A program made the position numbers and the translations under genes. Of a stretch of 64,000 nucleotides of DNA, positions 16,297-24,985 are shown piece after piece (positions within the stretch are counted from its first letter, which is position 1; each line of letters begins with the position of its first letter). This stretch comes from VRUE01 sp963704505 (lineage in GTDB: Bacteria > Actinomycetota > Thermoleophilia > Solirubrobacterales > 70-9). The stretch covers positions 992,001-1,056,000 of the forward strand of contig OY969912.1 in assembly GCA_963704505.1 (NCBI GenBank), written 5' to 3'. The notes beneath the pieces were generated by a model. The model was not told where the DNA came from. It made no database searches and saw only the letters and a program-made list of their open reading frames with translations.

Positions 16297-17801
16297 TGAG
16301 TCCGGCGAACGCTAGGAGCGACGCCCAGACCGAGCACCTCGACGTCCTGATCGTCGGCGCCGGCCTCTCGGGGATCGGCGCCGCCCACCATCTTCAGGAG
16401 GCCTTCCCATCGCGCAACTACGCGATCCTCGAGGCGCGCGAGCAGCTGGGGGGGACCTGGGACCTATTCCGCTACCCGGGCATCCGCTCGGACTCAGACA
16501 TGCACACCCTCGGCTACCGCTTCCAGCCCTGGACAGAGGCGAAGGCGATCGCCGACGGTGCCTCGATCCTCCAATACGTGCGCAGCACCGCCGAGCAGGC
16601 CGGGATCGAGGAGAAGATCCGCTACCGCCACCGGGTGCTGCGGGCCGAGTGGTCGAGCGAGCTGGGGTGCTGGGCGCTGGAGGCAGAGCGAAGCGACAGC
16701 GGCGAGCTGGTGCGCCTCAGCTGCAACTACCTCTGGATCTGCAGCGGCTACTACCGCTACGACGAGGGCTTCACCCCTGACTTCGAGGGCCGTGAGGATT
16801 TCAAAGGCGAGATCGTCCACCCCCAGCACTGGCCTGAGCAGCTCGACTACGTCGGCAAGCGGGTGGTGGTGATCGGCAGCGGCGCCACCGCGGTGACCCT
16901 GGTGCCGGCGATGGCCGAGACCGCCGCCCAGGTGACGATGCTGCAGCGCTCGCCGACCTACATCGCCTCGCTGCCGGCCGAAGATCCGATCGCCAACCGC
17001 CTGCGCCGCTTGCTACCACCCCGCGCCGCCTACTCGGTGGTGCGCTGGAAGAACGTGCTGATGCACTCGCTCGTCTACCAGCTCAGCCGTCGCCGTCCAC
17101 AGTTGGTCAAAAGGCTGATCCGCCACGCCGTCAAGCGCTCGCTGCCGGCCGGCTATGACGTCGACCGCCACTTCAAGCCGAAGTACGACCCCTGGGACCA
17201 GCGCATGTGCCTGGTGCCCAATGGCGATCTCTTCCGGGCGATCCGCAAGGGCCGCGCCAGCGTCGTCACCGACACGATCGAGCGCTTCACCGAGGACGGC
17301 ATCCGGCTCAAATCTGGCGAGCAGCTCGATGCTGACCTGATCGTCACCGCCACCGGGCTGAACCTGCTCTTCCTCGGCGGCATGGAGATGGTCGTCGACG
17401 GCGAGCCGGTCGACCTGAGCGAGAAGATCGCCTACAAGGGGATGATGCTCTCCGGCGTCCCCAACTGCGCTTTCACCGTCGGCTACACCAACGCCTCATG
17501 GACCCTCAAGGCCGACCTCGTCTCCGAATACGTCTGTCGCCTGCTCGCCCACATGGACGCCCACGGCTACGCAGAAAGCGTGCCCGAGGTGAACGACCCA
17601 GCAGTCGAAGAGCAGCCGTTACTCGACTTCACCGCCGGCTACGTGCTGCGCTCGCTTGATGAGTTCCCCAAACAGGGCTCCAAGGAACCGTGGCGGCTGC
17701 GCCAGAACTACTTGCTCGACATCCGAGCAATGCGCCGCGGGGCTCTGGAGGACGGGGCGATGCGCTTCAGCCCAGCCCGCTCCCTTGTTGATGTCTGCTG
17801 A
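16296..17801 (+). CDS. Type I Baeyer-Villiger flavin monooxygenase
   Basis: ATG 16296 overlaps the P450 stop (TGATG). The 501-aa protein has an N-terminal FAD Rossmann motif (VLIVGAGLSGIG), the Baeyer-Villiger fingerprint FKGEIVHPQHWP (F-x-G-x3-H-x3-W-P, residues ~169-180), and a second nucleotide-binding fold (RVVVIGSGATAV) for NADPH. The family inserts oxygen next to ketones or oxidises heteroatoms using NADPH and O2. Length and layout are typical of EthA-like members. It is the last gene of the TetR-controlled operon. Confidence 0.92.
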   Translation: MSPANARSDAQTEHLDVLIVGAGLSGIGAAHHLQEAFPSRNYAILEAREQLGGTWDLFRYPGIRSDSDMHTLGYRFQPWTEAKAIADGASILQYVRSTAEQAGIEEKIRYRHRVLRAEWSSELGCWALEAERSDSGELVRLSCNYLWICSGYYRYDEGFTPDFEGREDFKGEIVHPQHWPEQLDYVGKRVVVIGSGATAVTLVPAMAETAAQVTMLQRSPTYIASLPAEDPIANRLRRLLPPRAAYSVVRWKNVLMHSLVYQLSRRRPQLVKRLIRHAVKRSLPAGYDVDRHFKPKYDPWDQRMCLVPNGDLFRAIRKGRASVVTDTIERFTEDGIRLKSGEQLDADLIVTATGLNLLFLGGMEMVVDGEPVDLSEKIAYKGMMLSGVPNCAFTVGYTNASWTLKADLVSEYVCRLLAHMDAHGYAESVPEVNDPAVEEQPLLDFTAGYVLRSLDEFPKQGSKEPWRLRQNYLLDIRAMRRGALEDGAMRFSPARSLVDVC

Positions 17802-17951
17802 AGGCCGCGCGGCAGCGGCTGGCGCAGGATCACCCCTACCTCGCGCAGGGAGTTTGGCTAGAGCTGGCTAAGCCGGGTGTTATGTGGTGCGGCTTTCCAC
17901 ACCAAGGATTGGATTGAATGAGACCTAGGTATCCAGCTGCCTTACTAAGCA

Positions 17952-19775
17952 CTAACAACCTCGAGGCAGGCCACCAAAGAGCTGCGCGATCTCCTCATCC
18001 TCCGGACAGGTGCCCCCTGGCTTCAGCTGGCAGCTGTCGGGAACCACCTGCGTGATCGAGAGGCTGTGCTTGCAGCGGCTCGCAGCGGCGAGCCGAAGGT
18101 GCGCGCGCACCGTAACCCTGCCGCGCCCCCGAGCCTGGCAGTAGACCGTGTGCCACTTGTAGCGAGAGCAATGTCCGTGAGACGAGGTTGCCCCGCGGCC
18201 GGTTGTCCGCGGTCGCCGCCCGAGGTCCAGAAGATTACCCCGACCCCACCCTGAGACGCCGAAAGAGAACGGGTGTCCATGCCGGATAACGCAACGCGCA
18301 ACGATCGTCACGCTACGAGGCCTGCTCCCGAGTTCCGCATGTGCCTCGCGGCAAGGCGGCCGCAGTGGCCGCGGGGCGATCGGCGGAGCCGCGCGGTCGG
18401 CGTAGCGCTTCGCTGGGGTAGCTGCATCACCGGGTTCTTCCATCACATTGATCACATTGCCGGCTCGGAAGTCGTAGGCCGTGCCTTCGCCTCTGTTTGC
18501 CTCGATTCCGGTGAAGCCGCTGTGGAAGGTTGAGTCCATCGCAGAGAGAATCGGCGACAGCGTGCCCCGACCCTTCCAGACGACAAGGCTGCCATCCGTC
18601 TCGCTGAGCGCGAACTTTGTGTTCACCGGCAGTGAAATTCCCTTTGCCTTCGCAAGCACCCTGCGCTGTCCCGCGATCCACCTTGCGATCTCGACCTTGT
18701 AGGCATCGGAGCGATCATGGGCTCCGGTGAAGCGGACCTCATACCCTGAGCGGGTCTTGCTGGGGTTGGGCATATCGAGCCACAGAGAGAGGAATTCGTT
18801 CGACCAGGCATCTTTGTCTGGGCCCGTTCCAAGCGTCGCCCCCACAACAACCGAGCCATCAGCGTCGCTGAAGGTGACGCCTCGCCAGTACGCACCGGCA
18901 TGATTAGGACCATCTGCTCCGTAGCCATGCCATGAGTCGCGCCAGGAGCTCCCGATTTCGTTTGTCCAGGATGCCTTCGCCCACTTACCGTTCGCGAGAG
19001 GCAATTCCCGCCTGGCGAAGTTGTCTAGCACCGGAATATGAGATATCGCCCCTCCTGAGCTGCCCCCAGGGACTTCGACGCCGGCGTTTCCCCCACTCGA
19101 TGCCTGCGCCGTCGGGCTCGACGGGGCTTTGACATCGCAGATGCGCGACATCTGCGATGAGCCGGGCGGAAAGCCCCTGACCAACTTTTCAGCTCTTGCC
19201 GAACCTTCCCCATGCAGCACGACATTCGCCAAGTCCATCCTGGTCGTAAAGCTGAAGGCATTGCGAGTGACCGGCACGGACTCTTCGCCTGATTCGCCGC
19301 GGTGGGTTACCCGAAGACTCGAAACGCCGTTGGGGACCAAGCCGCTGATCCGCACCTCGTTGTCTGGTTGGCCGGGGGTGCAGGGCGACTCGACCATCAA
19401 CTTCAGTTCGAGCCCGTCTTGGAATGAGCTGCAACCTCCGCCGCCGCCTTCGGCATCGTCCGCTTCGGCCAGGTAGCAGATCCGATGACCATTCCCGATC
19501 GCCGTAACAACTGCGTCTTCGGTTCTGGAACGACCCTGCCAGACAAGGTCTTTCTTTTGGCCGCCAGTCTGCGTCCAGATGTCCAGCAAAAACCGTGGCA
19601 ACTGTCCGGCCCGGGTTCGGCGATCGAGCATGTTGAAGTGGGGGAGGTGCATCTCTATGACCAGAGATGCCTTAGCCGCTCCGCCCTCTGAGCCGGCTGC
19701 GGCAGCGCCCCCGAAGTTTGCGATGACTACAGCGATGAGGCCGACGATCAACGCGGCCAAATGAACCTTTTTCAA
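17952..19775 (-). CDS. Exported protein with a LamG/ConA-like central domain (607 aa)
   Basis: The N-terminal signal peptide is MKKVHLAALIVGLIAVVIA. Residues ~40-200 form a domain with several cysteines. A Ser/Gly-rich linker follows (SSGGNAGVEVPGGSSGG). Residues ~245-450 (LDNFARRELPLANGKW onward; YEVRFTGAHDRSDAYKVEI) look like a concanavalin-A/LamG sandwich as found in secreted lectin-like proteins. The C-terminal ~120 residues are Arg- and Cys-rich. The LamG call rests on strand pattern only. The gene is convergent with the monooxygenase operon and divergent from the lipoprotein at 19839. Confidence 0.7.
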   Translation of the reverse strand: MKKVHLAALIVGLIAVVIANFGGAAAAGSEGGAAKASLVIEMHLPHFNMLDRRTRAGQLPRFLLDIWTQTGGQKKDLVWQGRSRTEDAVVTAIGNGHRICYLAEADDAEGGGGGCSSFQDGLELKLMVESPCTPGQPDNEVRISGLVPNGVSSLRVTHRGESGEESVPVTRNAFSFTTRMDLANVVLHGEGSARAEKLVRGFPPGSSQMSRICDVKAPSSPTAQASSGGNAGVEVPGGSSGGAISHIPVLDNFARRELPLANGKWAKASWTNEIGSSWRDSWHGYGADGPNHAGAYWRGVTFSDADGSVVVGATLGTGPDKDAWSNEFLSLWLDMPNPSKTRSGYEVRFTGAHDRSDAYKVEIARWIAGQRRVLAKAKGISLPVNTKFALSETDGSLVVWKGRGTLSPILSAMDSTFHSGFTGIEANRGEGTAYDFRAGNVINVMEEPGDAATPAKRYADRAAPPIAPRPLRPPCREAHAELGSRPRSVTIVARCVIRHGHPFSFGVSGWGRGNLLDLGRRPRTTGRGATSSHGHCSRYKWHTVYCQARGRGRVTVRAHLRLAAASRCKHSLSITQVVPDSCQLKPGGTCPEDEEIAQLFGGLPRGC

Positions 19776-19838
19776 AAGTGGACCCCCTCTGAGTGAGCGG
19801 GTAAGGCTACCGGGACCCAGGTAATCTGCCGTCTGCCA

Positions 19839-20327
19839 ATGATCGAGTCTCCCTCCCGACGGACAGCCTCTTGCCGGCTCCGAGGTGCTGGCCTGCTCGC
19901 GACCGCGTGGACGTCCGCCATTGCGATCCTCGGCTGCGGCAGCTCTACTCCCAGCTCACCCGGCCCCGTCGCCGTCGCTTGGCTGCAGGCGATGACCGAT
20001 GAAGACGCCGGTCGCGCTTGCGAGTTGATGGACGCCTCTAACCACCGCGCCTTCCCGGGGGCAACTCCGGCGGAGAAGTGCGAATCAAGATTGCTCCACC
20101 TGGACAACACCCCGCCCAACTGGAAGCCAAAACCGAACGTAATGGACGAATGGGGCGTAAATGACGCCCACGTCTGGAAGGTCGACCATCCCGCTGATGA
20201 CGAAGCGACCGTCTGGGCATATGGAGAAAAGGGAATCGGTCGCCGGCCGGGCGGACTCAGATATCGGGTCGAACTGGTTCGCGAAGGCGGGCATTGGCTC
20301 GTCCACGGAATGGAATACCCGGTCTGA
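19839..20327 (+). CDS. Small putative lipoprotein
   Basis: This 162-aa protein has an N-terminal hydrophobic stretch ending in a lipobox-like AILGC (Cys ~33), then a Ser/Pro linker. The next ~110 residues (VAWLQAMTDEDAGRACELM and VELVREGGHWLVHGMEYPV) resemble the small NTF2-like/DUF4878 fold of exported lipoproteins. The C-terminal strand pair with a conserved W is typical. Function is unknown. It is followed 5 nt later by another exported protein gene, so the two probably form an operon. Confidence 0.7.
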   Translation: MIESPSRRTASCRLRGAGLLATAWTSAIAILGCGSSTPSSPGPVAVAWLQAMTDEDAGRACELMDASNHRAFPGATPAEKCESRLLHLDNTPPNWKPKPNVMDEWGVNDAHVWKVDHPADDEATVWAYGEKGIGRRPGGLRYRVELVREGGHWLVHGMEYPV

Positions 20328-20332
20328 ACGTG

Positions 20333-20743
20333 ATGAGGCTGCGTCTAAAAATCGGCATTCCCTCGCTGATCGTTGCCGCGTGTCTGGCTCTGGTCGTCAG
20401 CTCAGCCGCAGGGCACCCGGGTCGCCAAATCACAATCGCCCGCGCCAGGCACGAGTTGAACGTTCAAGCCTACTTCACCTGTCCGTACAAATGCAAATAC
20501 CGCACCCGCGACTGCCGTCGTCGATCTGCCCTGCGCGTCGACTGCCGCTCCGAATTTCTTGAACTAGTCCGGGACGAAAACGAGGCCGGCGAAGGGCCCG
20601 TGCTCTATCGCGAATACTGCCAGTGGACCGGCGTCGCAACTCCCGGCGGAAACGGCTCGACTACAAACCTAAACCTGTCGACGAGAGACTTTCGATGTCG
20701 AAATCTCAAGCCCGGCGAGACCTGGACGTCGGTTCTTCACTGA
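20333..20743 (+). CDS. Small exported cysteine-rich protein (136 aa)
   Basis: ATG 20333 begins a signal peptide (LKIGIPSLIVAACLALVVSSAAG) and lies 5 nt after the upstream stop; an in-frame start at 20294 would lie inside that gene. The mature part has eight cysteines (CPYKCKYRTRDC, DCRSEF and others), suggesting disulfides. No family is recognised. Confidence 0.65.
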   Translation: MRLRLKIGIPSLIVAACLALVVSSAAGHPGRQITIARARHELNVQAYFTCPYKCKYRTRDCRRRSALRVDCRSEFLELVRDENEAGEGPVLYREYCQWTGVATPGGNGSTTNLNLSTRDFRCRNLKPGETWTSVLH

Positions 20744-20816
20744 GCCTCACCACGGAGCTGCAGCAGCGTCGATCGCGTCCTGCAACTTTCTGCGTCGTCG
20801 CGGACATACATAAGTA

Positions 20817-21374
20817 GTGGCCGCCACCCGCTCACCACAGCTATCCGACCAGCTTGCGGAGAGCCGATTGCGCGAGCTCTATCTCGACCACGGTCGCGAC
20901 GTCCTCGCCTATGCCCTTCGTCGGGCCCGCAATCCAGACGATGCGGCCGAAGTCCTCGCTGAGACTTTCCTCATCGCCTGGCGCCGGATCGGCGATGTGC
21001 CAGCCGATTCAGCTGCCCGTCTATGGCTCTTCGGCGTCGCCCGACGTGTCTTCGCGAATCACAAGCGAGGCGAGAGCCGACGCGAAAATCTCACTGAGCA
21101 CCTGGCGGCAGATCTGCGCCTTGCGCTAGATGCGCATGGGGGAGAGCAGCACGATCCTGAGCTGCTGATCGCAATGGATGCCCTGGCGCCTGCCGACCGC
21201 GAGATCCTCATGCTCATTTCCTGGGACGACCTCAGCCTCAGCGAGGCGGCTTCCCATCTCGGAATCTCCACGATCGCCGCCCGCAGCCGCATCCACCGCG
21301 CTCGCCGCAGGCTGCGCCAAGCACTTGACATCGACCAAGGATCTTCATCACCAAAACGGGAGGAACACAAATGA
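20817..21374 (+). CDS. ECF-type RNA polymerase sigma factor (cassette 1)
   Basis: The start is GTG 20817, giving 185 aa. Region 2 is visible in LYLDHGRDVLAYALRRA and the -10 recognition helix DAAEVLAETFLIAWRR. Region 4 is LAPADREILMLISWDDLSLS with the helix-turn-helix EAASHLGISTIAARSRIHRA. There is no region 1 or 3, as expected for ECF factors. It overlaps the downstream membrane protein by ATGA (21371-21374). A paralogous cassette with the same order lies at 39288-41065. Confidence 0.92.
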   Translation: MAATRSPQLSDQLAESRLRELYLDHGRDVLAYALRRARNPDDAAEVLAETFLIAWRRIGDVPADSAARLWLFGVARRVFANHKRGESRRENLTEHLAADLRLALDAHGGEQHDPELLIAMDALAPADREILMLISWDDLSLSEAASHLGISTIAARSRIHRARRRLRQALDIDQGSSSPKREEHK

Positions 21375-22612
21375 GACGAGGTCCGACAGACGAGCGTCTT
21401 CGGCGCGCGAATCCCTTCAGCTCCTCTCGAGTAGCGAGGCTTGAACTCGAATCGACCGAGCGCAGCTTCCTAGACGGGCTCGTGCAGGATCGCGGGACCG
21501 GGATTGACAACCATGACCCCCGCCCGCGGCGACACCCGAGGTTCGGCTGGCGCCCGGCTGCTGCGCTCACCCTTCTGGGAATCGCTGGCGCCACTGCCTT
21601 TGTCCTGGTCATCAACGCCTCGAGCTCGCAACCCAGCCAGGCCTACGGCGCCGAAGTCGTCCGCTTCGCCGAATCCACGCCATTGCTACTCCTCGAAGGG
21701 CCCGATTGGCGCGTCGCGCATGTCACCGAAAACCGCCCTGCTCCGGGTATGCCTCTTGAAGGCCGGATGGAGTTTCTCACCGGCTCTCCTGCTTCGCTTC
21801 ATGCCCACCTGTCGCGAAAGGACGCCAAGCGCCACATACTTCCGGCCGCAGTTCGGCGCAAACGACAGAGCATTGTTGACCTGAGCTGGCGCAGCCGCAA
21901 GCAGTTCAAGCTGGCTTGGAACCATCACCGAGTCGGCACCTCCTCCTATAACCCGTACCTGAAAAAACGAGCCACCATCTACGAGCAGGGCCGCGCCTTC
22001 AAGACCACCATCCCGAGCCTCGATGCCACCGCCTACATCGCGCCGAGGGCCGAAAACTCCACCAATCAGAGCGGGCCTGGCAATCACTTCATGGTTGCGA
22101 TCTGGACGGAAGGCGAAAATCTTCTCGAACTTAGCGGCTGGGTCCCTGGCCTCCGTGCCTTCGAAGAACGCCTCGGCCTGCTTGCCAAGGTCGACTCCCA
22201 GACCTGGCTTGACGCGATGCCGTCGGGAGTGGTCAAGGCCGCCGAATATGGAACCACCGTCAAGCAGATGCTCGCGGAACTCCCGCTTCCGCCCGGCTTC
22301 GACCAGAGCAAGGTCCCCGATCTCGGCCTCACCACCGAGCGATACCAGGTGGGCGCCGCGGTCGGCGGCGCCGTCGCCTGCGCCTGGTTTCGCCGCTGGC
22401 ACAAGGCCCGCACCACTCACGACACGGCCACAGCGCGAGAAGCCGAAAAGGTCATGCGCGAAAGCAATACCCAATGGCCGATCTTCCGCGAAATGCGCAA
22501 GGAAGGCGCCTACCCTGCCGTGGTCGCCGAATACGCCGCGGCGATGCCTCGGGGCAACTGGTACGGCAGACCGCTACTCCCCGAAGTCGAACAGGGTCTC
22601 GGATGTAACTGA
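21371..22612 (+). CDS. Membrane partner of ECF sigma factor, possible anti-sigma (413 aa, cassette 1)
   Basis: The short cytoplasmic N-terminus contains the segment RRANPFSSS. One transmembrane helix follows (AAALTLLGIAGATAFVLVI, residues ~60-78), then a ~330-residue outer domain. The outer domain shares LLLLEGPDWRVAHV and LPLPPGFD with the product at 39869-41065, which likewise follows an ECF sigma gene by ATGA overlap. Single-span proteins coupled to ECF genes are usually anti-sigma factors, but I see no zinc-binding anti-sigma motif, so the role is inferred from context. The RxANPFS segment is the best candidate for sigma binding. Confidence 0.8.
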   Translation: MRRGPTDERLRRANPFSSSRVARLELESTERSFLDGLVQDRGTGIDNHDPRPRRHPRFGWRPAAALTLLGIAGATAFVLVINASSSQPSQAYGAEVVRFAESTPLLLLEGPDWRVAHVTENRPAPGMPLEGRMEFLTGSPASLHAHLSRKDAKRHILPAAVRRKRQSIVDLSWRSRKQFKLAWNHHRVGTSSYNPYLKKRATIYEQGRAFKTTIPSLDATAYIAPRAENSTNQSGPGNHFMVAIWTEGENLLELSGWVPGLRAFEERLGLLAKVDSQTWLDAMPSGVVKAAEYGTTVKQMLAELPLPPGFDQSKVPDLGLTTERYQVGAAVGGAVACAWFRRWHKARTTHDTATAREAEKVMRESNTQWPIFREMRKEGAYPAVVAEYAAAMPRGNWYGRPLLPEVEQGLGCN

Positions 22613-23024
22613 CGCTGAGGCGTGAACGTTGACGCCAGCCCTCCCCGCTGAGACAAGCGCTTTCCTAGGACCCGCCGACCCGTAAACGTCCCGCCCCCGG
22701 CAGCTCCTTGCCTGAAGTTCAAATCCAACGCGACTCAAAAATTTCGCGCCGAGCGTGTTTACCCGCCTTGGTCGATTCGCATCGGTGTTGGTGAGGGTCG
22801 GAGCTCTCGAATTCCTCGTCGTAGGGCCGAACTGGAGACCCTGAGGAACCTTTCAGGGGGGAGCGCTGCATGGGCGTTTGTAGACGTAAGCTCCAACCTG
22901 TGATCGCGGGGGTAAGCGAATGTTTCCCGCGTTTTGCGGCAAAAGGCTGCGGCGGTGCTCCAAATGCACTGCAATATGTGGGTCAATACCGAGATGAAAT
23001 CTAAGCCTGAAAGCTGTAGATCCG
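22613..23024. other. 412-bp intergenic region with the first dispersed 19-bp element
   Basis: No convincing gene is seen. The region holds the 19-mer at 22725-22743 and likely the promoter of the gene at 23025. Unlike the later copies, no clear GAGCRTTTTGGYC-type hairpin follows the 19-mer here. Confidence 0.5.
22725..22743 (+). repeat. 19-bp dispersed element, copy A
   Basis: It reads CCAACGCGACTCAAAAATT. The same 19-mer with one or two changes occurs at 25483-25501 and 38042-38060, always intergenic in the accessory island. The bases just upstream (TGAAGTT) are also shared with the 25483 copy. Confidence 0.7.
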
Positions 23025-23507
23025 ATGAATTCTAATGGCGCTTCCATCTACGTAGGCATCAATATTGCCTCAGGAGCAGCGTTCCTTGGCGCCGTCCGTT
23101 GCCCCGACCGGGTGCTGCTGGACGACGGAGCGGATCGGATCCTGCCGAGTGAGGATCTCGACTATCCAGCTCGGCTTGAGGATTTCCGCCTTCGTCTCGC
23201 CCAGGAGCTGCGTCGCCTGCGGCCCGCCGCCGTCGGGCTTGCCCGAACCCGAATGTTCAAAAACTGGACGATGGCCGCCGCCACGCAGCGCTTCGGCTTC
23301 GAGGCCGCCGCGATGCTCGCTGTCGTCGGTGAGGGGATCGCCTGCGAGCTGGTCCGCCAGGAGGACGCGGCCCGAAGCGTCGGGGTGCCGATCAAGGAAG
23401 CCCCCGACCACCTGCCTGAGGCTCTTGGCATCGAGAAGACCCCCTTCTGGAAAGACCGCTCAATCGCCTTCATGACCGCCCGCCACCTCGCCGTTGAGGG
23501 CTGCTGA
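23025..23507 (+). CDS. RuvC/RNase H-fold-like protein with a degenerate active site (160 aa)
   Basis: The order of elements resembles RuvC: a first strand IYVGINIASGAAFLGAVR, a helix plus strand LRRLRPAAVGLART, a helix FGFEAAAMLAVVGEGIACELV, and a C-terminal KDRSIAFMTARHLA where RuvC has its last acidic residues. The first catalytic Asp position is Asn13 (GIN instead of GID) and the second acidic position is not obvious, so nuclease activity is doubtful. The assignment is by pattern and is moderate at best. The stop overlaps the kinase start (TGATG), so the two are translationally coupled and probably act together. Confidence 0.55.
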   Translation: MNSNGASIYVGINIASGAAFLGAVRCPDRVLLDDGADRILPSEDLDYPARLEDFRLRLAQELRRLRPAAVGLARTRMFKNWTMAAATQRFGFEAAAMLAVVGEGIACELVRQEDAARSVGVPIKEAPDHLPEALGIEKTPFWKDRSIAFMTARHLAVEGC

Positions 23508-24598
23508 TGGGAGCCGAGCGCGAGCTGATCCGCACCCTCACCCTGCCCTACGAGTCGATCAAAACCCTTTATGAGGGAGATTCGGAGGTTCGGCTCTACC
23601 GCAATCAGCTGATCGGCCAGCTCCAGGTTGGCAAGCGCTATGACACCCTCGGGCTCGAGTCCACGGTGGCCGTCAACGAGGGCCAGTTGCTGAAGGAGAT
23701 CAACCACCTTCACGTCGTCCCCGTCCTCGACGTCGTCGTCCCCTCCGGCTACTCGCCCCCGATGGCGCCGGTCGAGCTGATCATGCCCTACTACGAACGC
23801 GGCAGCCTTGCTGATGCCTTCATCGCCGGCGAGCGCTTCTCAGTCGGCGAGGCGATCGCCATGACCTGCGGCACCCTGCTCGGGCTCGCCGAGATCCACG
23901 AGTGCTACAGGGTGCTGCACCGCGACCTCAAGTCGCCAAATCTCTTCCTCACCGCCGACGGACGTCTACTCGTCGGCGACCTCGGCGTCTCGATCACGAT
24001 GGATGACGCCGGCGGGGGAGAGGCGTTGCCCTCACCGCGGCTCTATTGCCCGCCGGAGACCTTCACCACCCGTCACTGCGATCGCAGCTCGGATCTCTTC
24101 CAGATAGGCCTCGTCCTCCACGAGCTCTCCAGCGGCCCGTTGCCCTACGACGACGATGCATACGCCACCGACCGCATGGCCGAACGTCTCGCCAGGGGCC
24201 GACCCGCGGTGCGGCCAAAGCACCTGCAGGCCGCTCCCTGGGTCCCCGCTGGGCTGCGTCGGGTCATCTCCAAGGCGACCCGCCTCGACCCCGCCGACCG
24301 CTACGCAAGCGCGAAACAGATGGGCGACGCGCTCGCCGCTGTCCGTTACGTGGACTGGCATTTGGTCGCCGACCAGACGGACTTGCTCCGCTGGGAGGGG
24401 GCCTCGGTGAGGCGGCGCGACCGCCAGTTCGCGATCCAGGCTGAACGACACAGGTCAGGCTGGGTTTTGATCGGCCAGCAGTTCGTGACCAGCTGGCGGC
24501 GGATCAGCGCCCGGCCCGATCAGATCGTCGATGACCCTCGCGGCCCTCAGGCCGCAGGCTTCTTCCAGAGCATGGTCGACATCGCGACCAAACACTGA
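23507..24598 (+). CDS. Ser/Thr protein kinase-like protein (363 aa)
   Basis: This is an Hanks-type kinase fold: ATP Lys43 (QLQVGKRYD), helix-C Glu64, catalytic loop HRDLKSPNLFL (Asp140, Lys142, Asn145), metal-binding D158-L-G in place of DFG, an APE-like CPPETF, and SSDLFQIGLVLHELSSG in the C-lobe. The glycine-rich loop is degenerate (EGDSEVRLYR), but all four catalytic residues are present, so activity is plausible. There is no transmembrane segment or sensor domain; a ~90-residue C-terminal extension is of unknown fold. It is coupled to the RuvC-like gene upstream. The 3' end overlaps a convergent gene (24547-24960) by 52 nt. Confidence 0.85.
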   Translation: MGAERELIRTLTLPYESIKTLYEGDSEVRLYRNQLIGQLQVGKRYDTLGLESTVAVNEGQLLKEINHLHVVPVLDVVVPSGYSPPMAPVELIMPYYERGSLADAFIAGERFSVGEAIAMTCGTLLGLAEIHECYRVLHRDLKSPNLFLTADGRLLVGDLGVSITMDDAGGGEALPSPRLYCPPETFTTRHCDRSSDLFQIGLVLHELSSGPLPYDDDAYATDRMAERLARGRPAVRPKHLQAAPWVPAGLRRVISKATRLDPADRYASAKQMGDALAAVRYVDWHLVADQTDLLRWEGASVRRRDRQFAIQAERHRSGWVLIGQQFVTSWRRISARPDQIVDDPRGPQAAGFFQSMVDIATKH

Positions 24599-24960
24599 GC
24601 TCCCGCGGCGAGCCCCTCTCTCTCCTCACCGCTGAGGCTGCTGCCCAAGGCGGCACTCTGCCTGATCCAATCGGCTCGAGGCGAGTAGCCGGCCTGCCAG
24701 CCTTCGCCCTCGGGGCGCAGTAGGCCCGCCTGCGCCGCATCAGCCAGCCAGGCCTCCACCCCTCCGACCCGCCCACCCGGCCCGGCCTGCTCCAAAAGCC
24801 AGGATCGGGCCGCACCGCCGAGGCCGCTCTCCGGCTTGGTCGAGCGCGCCAGCTTCTCGATCGCAGCCTCGAGGGTCCAGGGCTGGGCGGGAATGCGCTC
24901 GAGGCCAGCCTCTGCAACGAGCAGGCCAAGCAGTGTCGATTTTGTCCAGAGGACGGGCAT
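24547..24960 (-). CDS. Hypothetical 137-aa helical protein, partner of a divergent wHTH regulator
   Basis: ATG 24960 directly abuts the palindrome at 24961-24985. A GTG at 25032 would extend the gene through the palindrome into the divergent gene, so it is less likely. The protein is mostly helical (LWTKSTLLGLLVAEAGLERI; EAWLADAAQAGLLRPEGEGW), with a segment that could be a winged helix. It ends inside the kinase 3' end on the opposite strand. Function is unknown. Sharing a palindromic promoter with the wHTH gene suggests a co-regulated pair. Confidence 0.55.
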   Translation of the reverse strand: MPVLWTKSTLLGLLVAEAGLERIPAQPWTLEAAIEKLARSTKPESGLGGAARSWLLEQAGPGGRVGGVEAWLADAAQAGLLRPEGEGWQAGYSPRADWIRQSAALGSSLSGEEREGLAAGAQCLVAMSTMLWKKPAA

Positions 24961-24985
24961 AAATGTAGTTTTAGACACTACATTT
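24961..24985. promoter_or_regulatory. Perfect palindrome filling the divergent intergenic gap
   Basis: The arms AAATGTAGT (24961-24969) and ACTACATTT (24977-24985) are exact inverted repeats around a 7-nt centre (TTTAGAC). The gap between the two divergent start codons is only 23 nt, so a bound regulator would cover both starts. Confidence 0.8.

Noticed and set aside
22711..22745. tRNA-like TTCAAATCC segment next to the 19-bp element
   Set aside because: No complementary T-stem, acceptor stem or anticodon arm could be drawn; the shared part with other copies is the 19-mer, not the tRNA-like bit.
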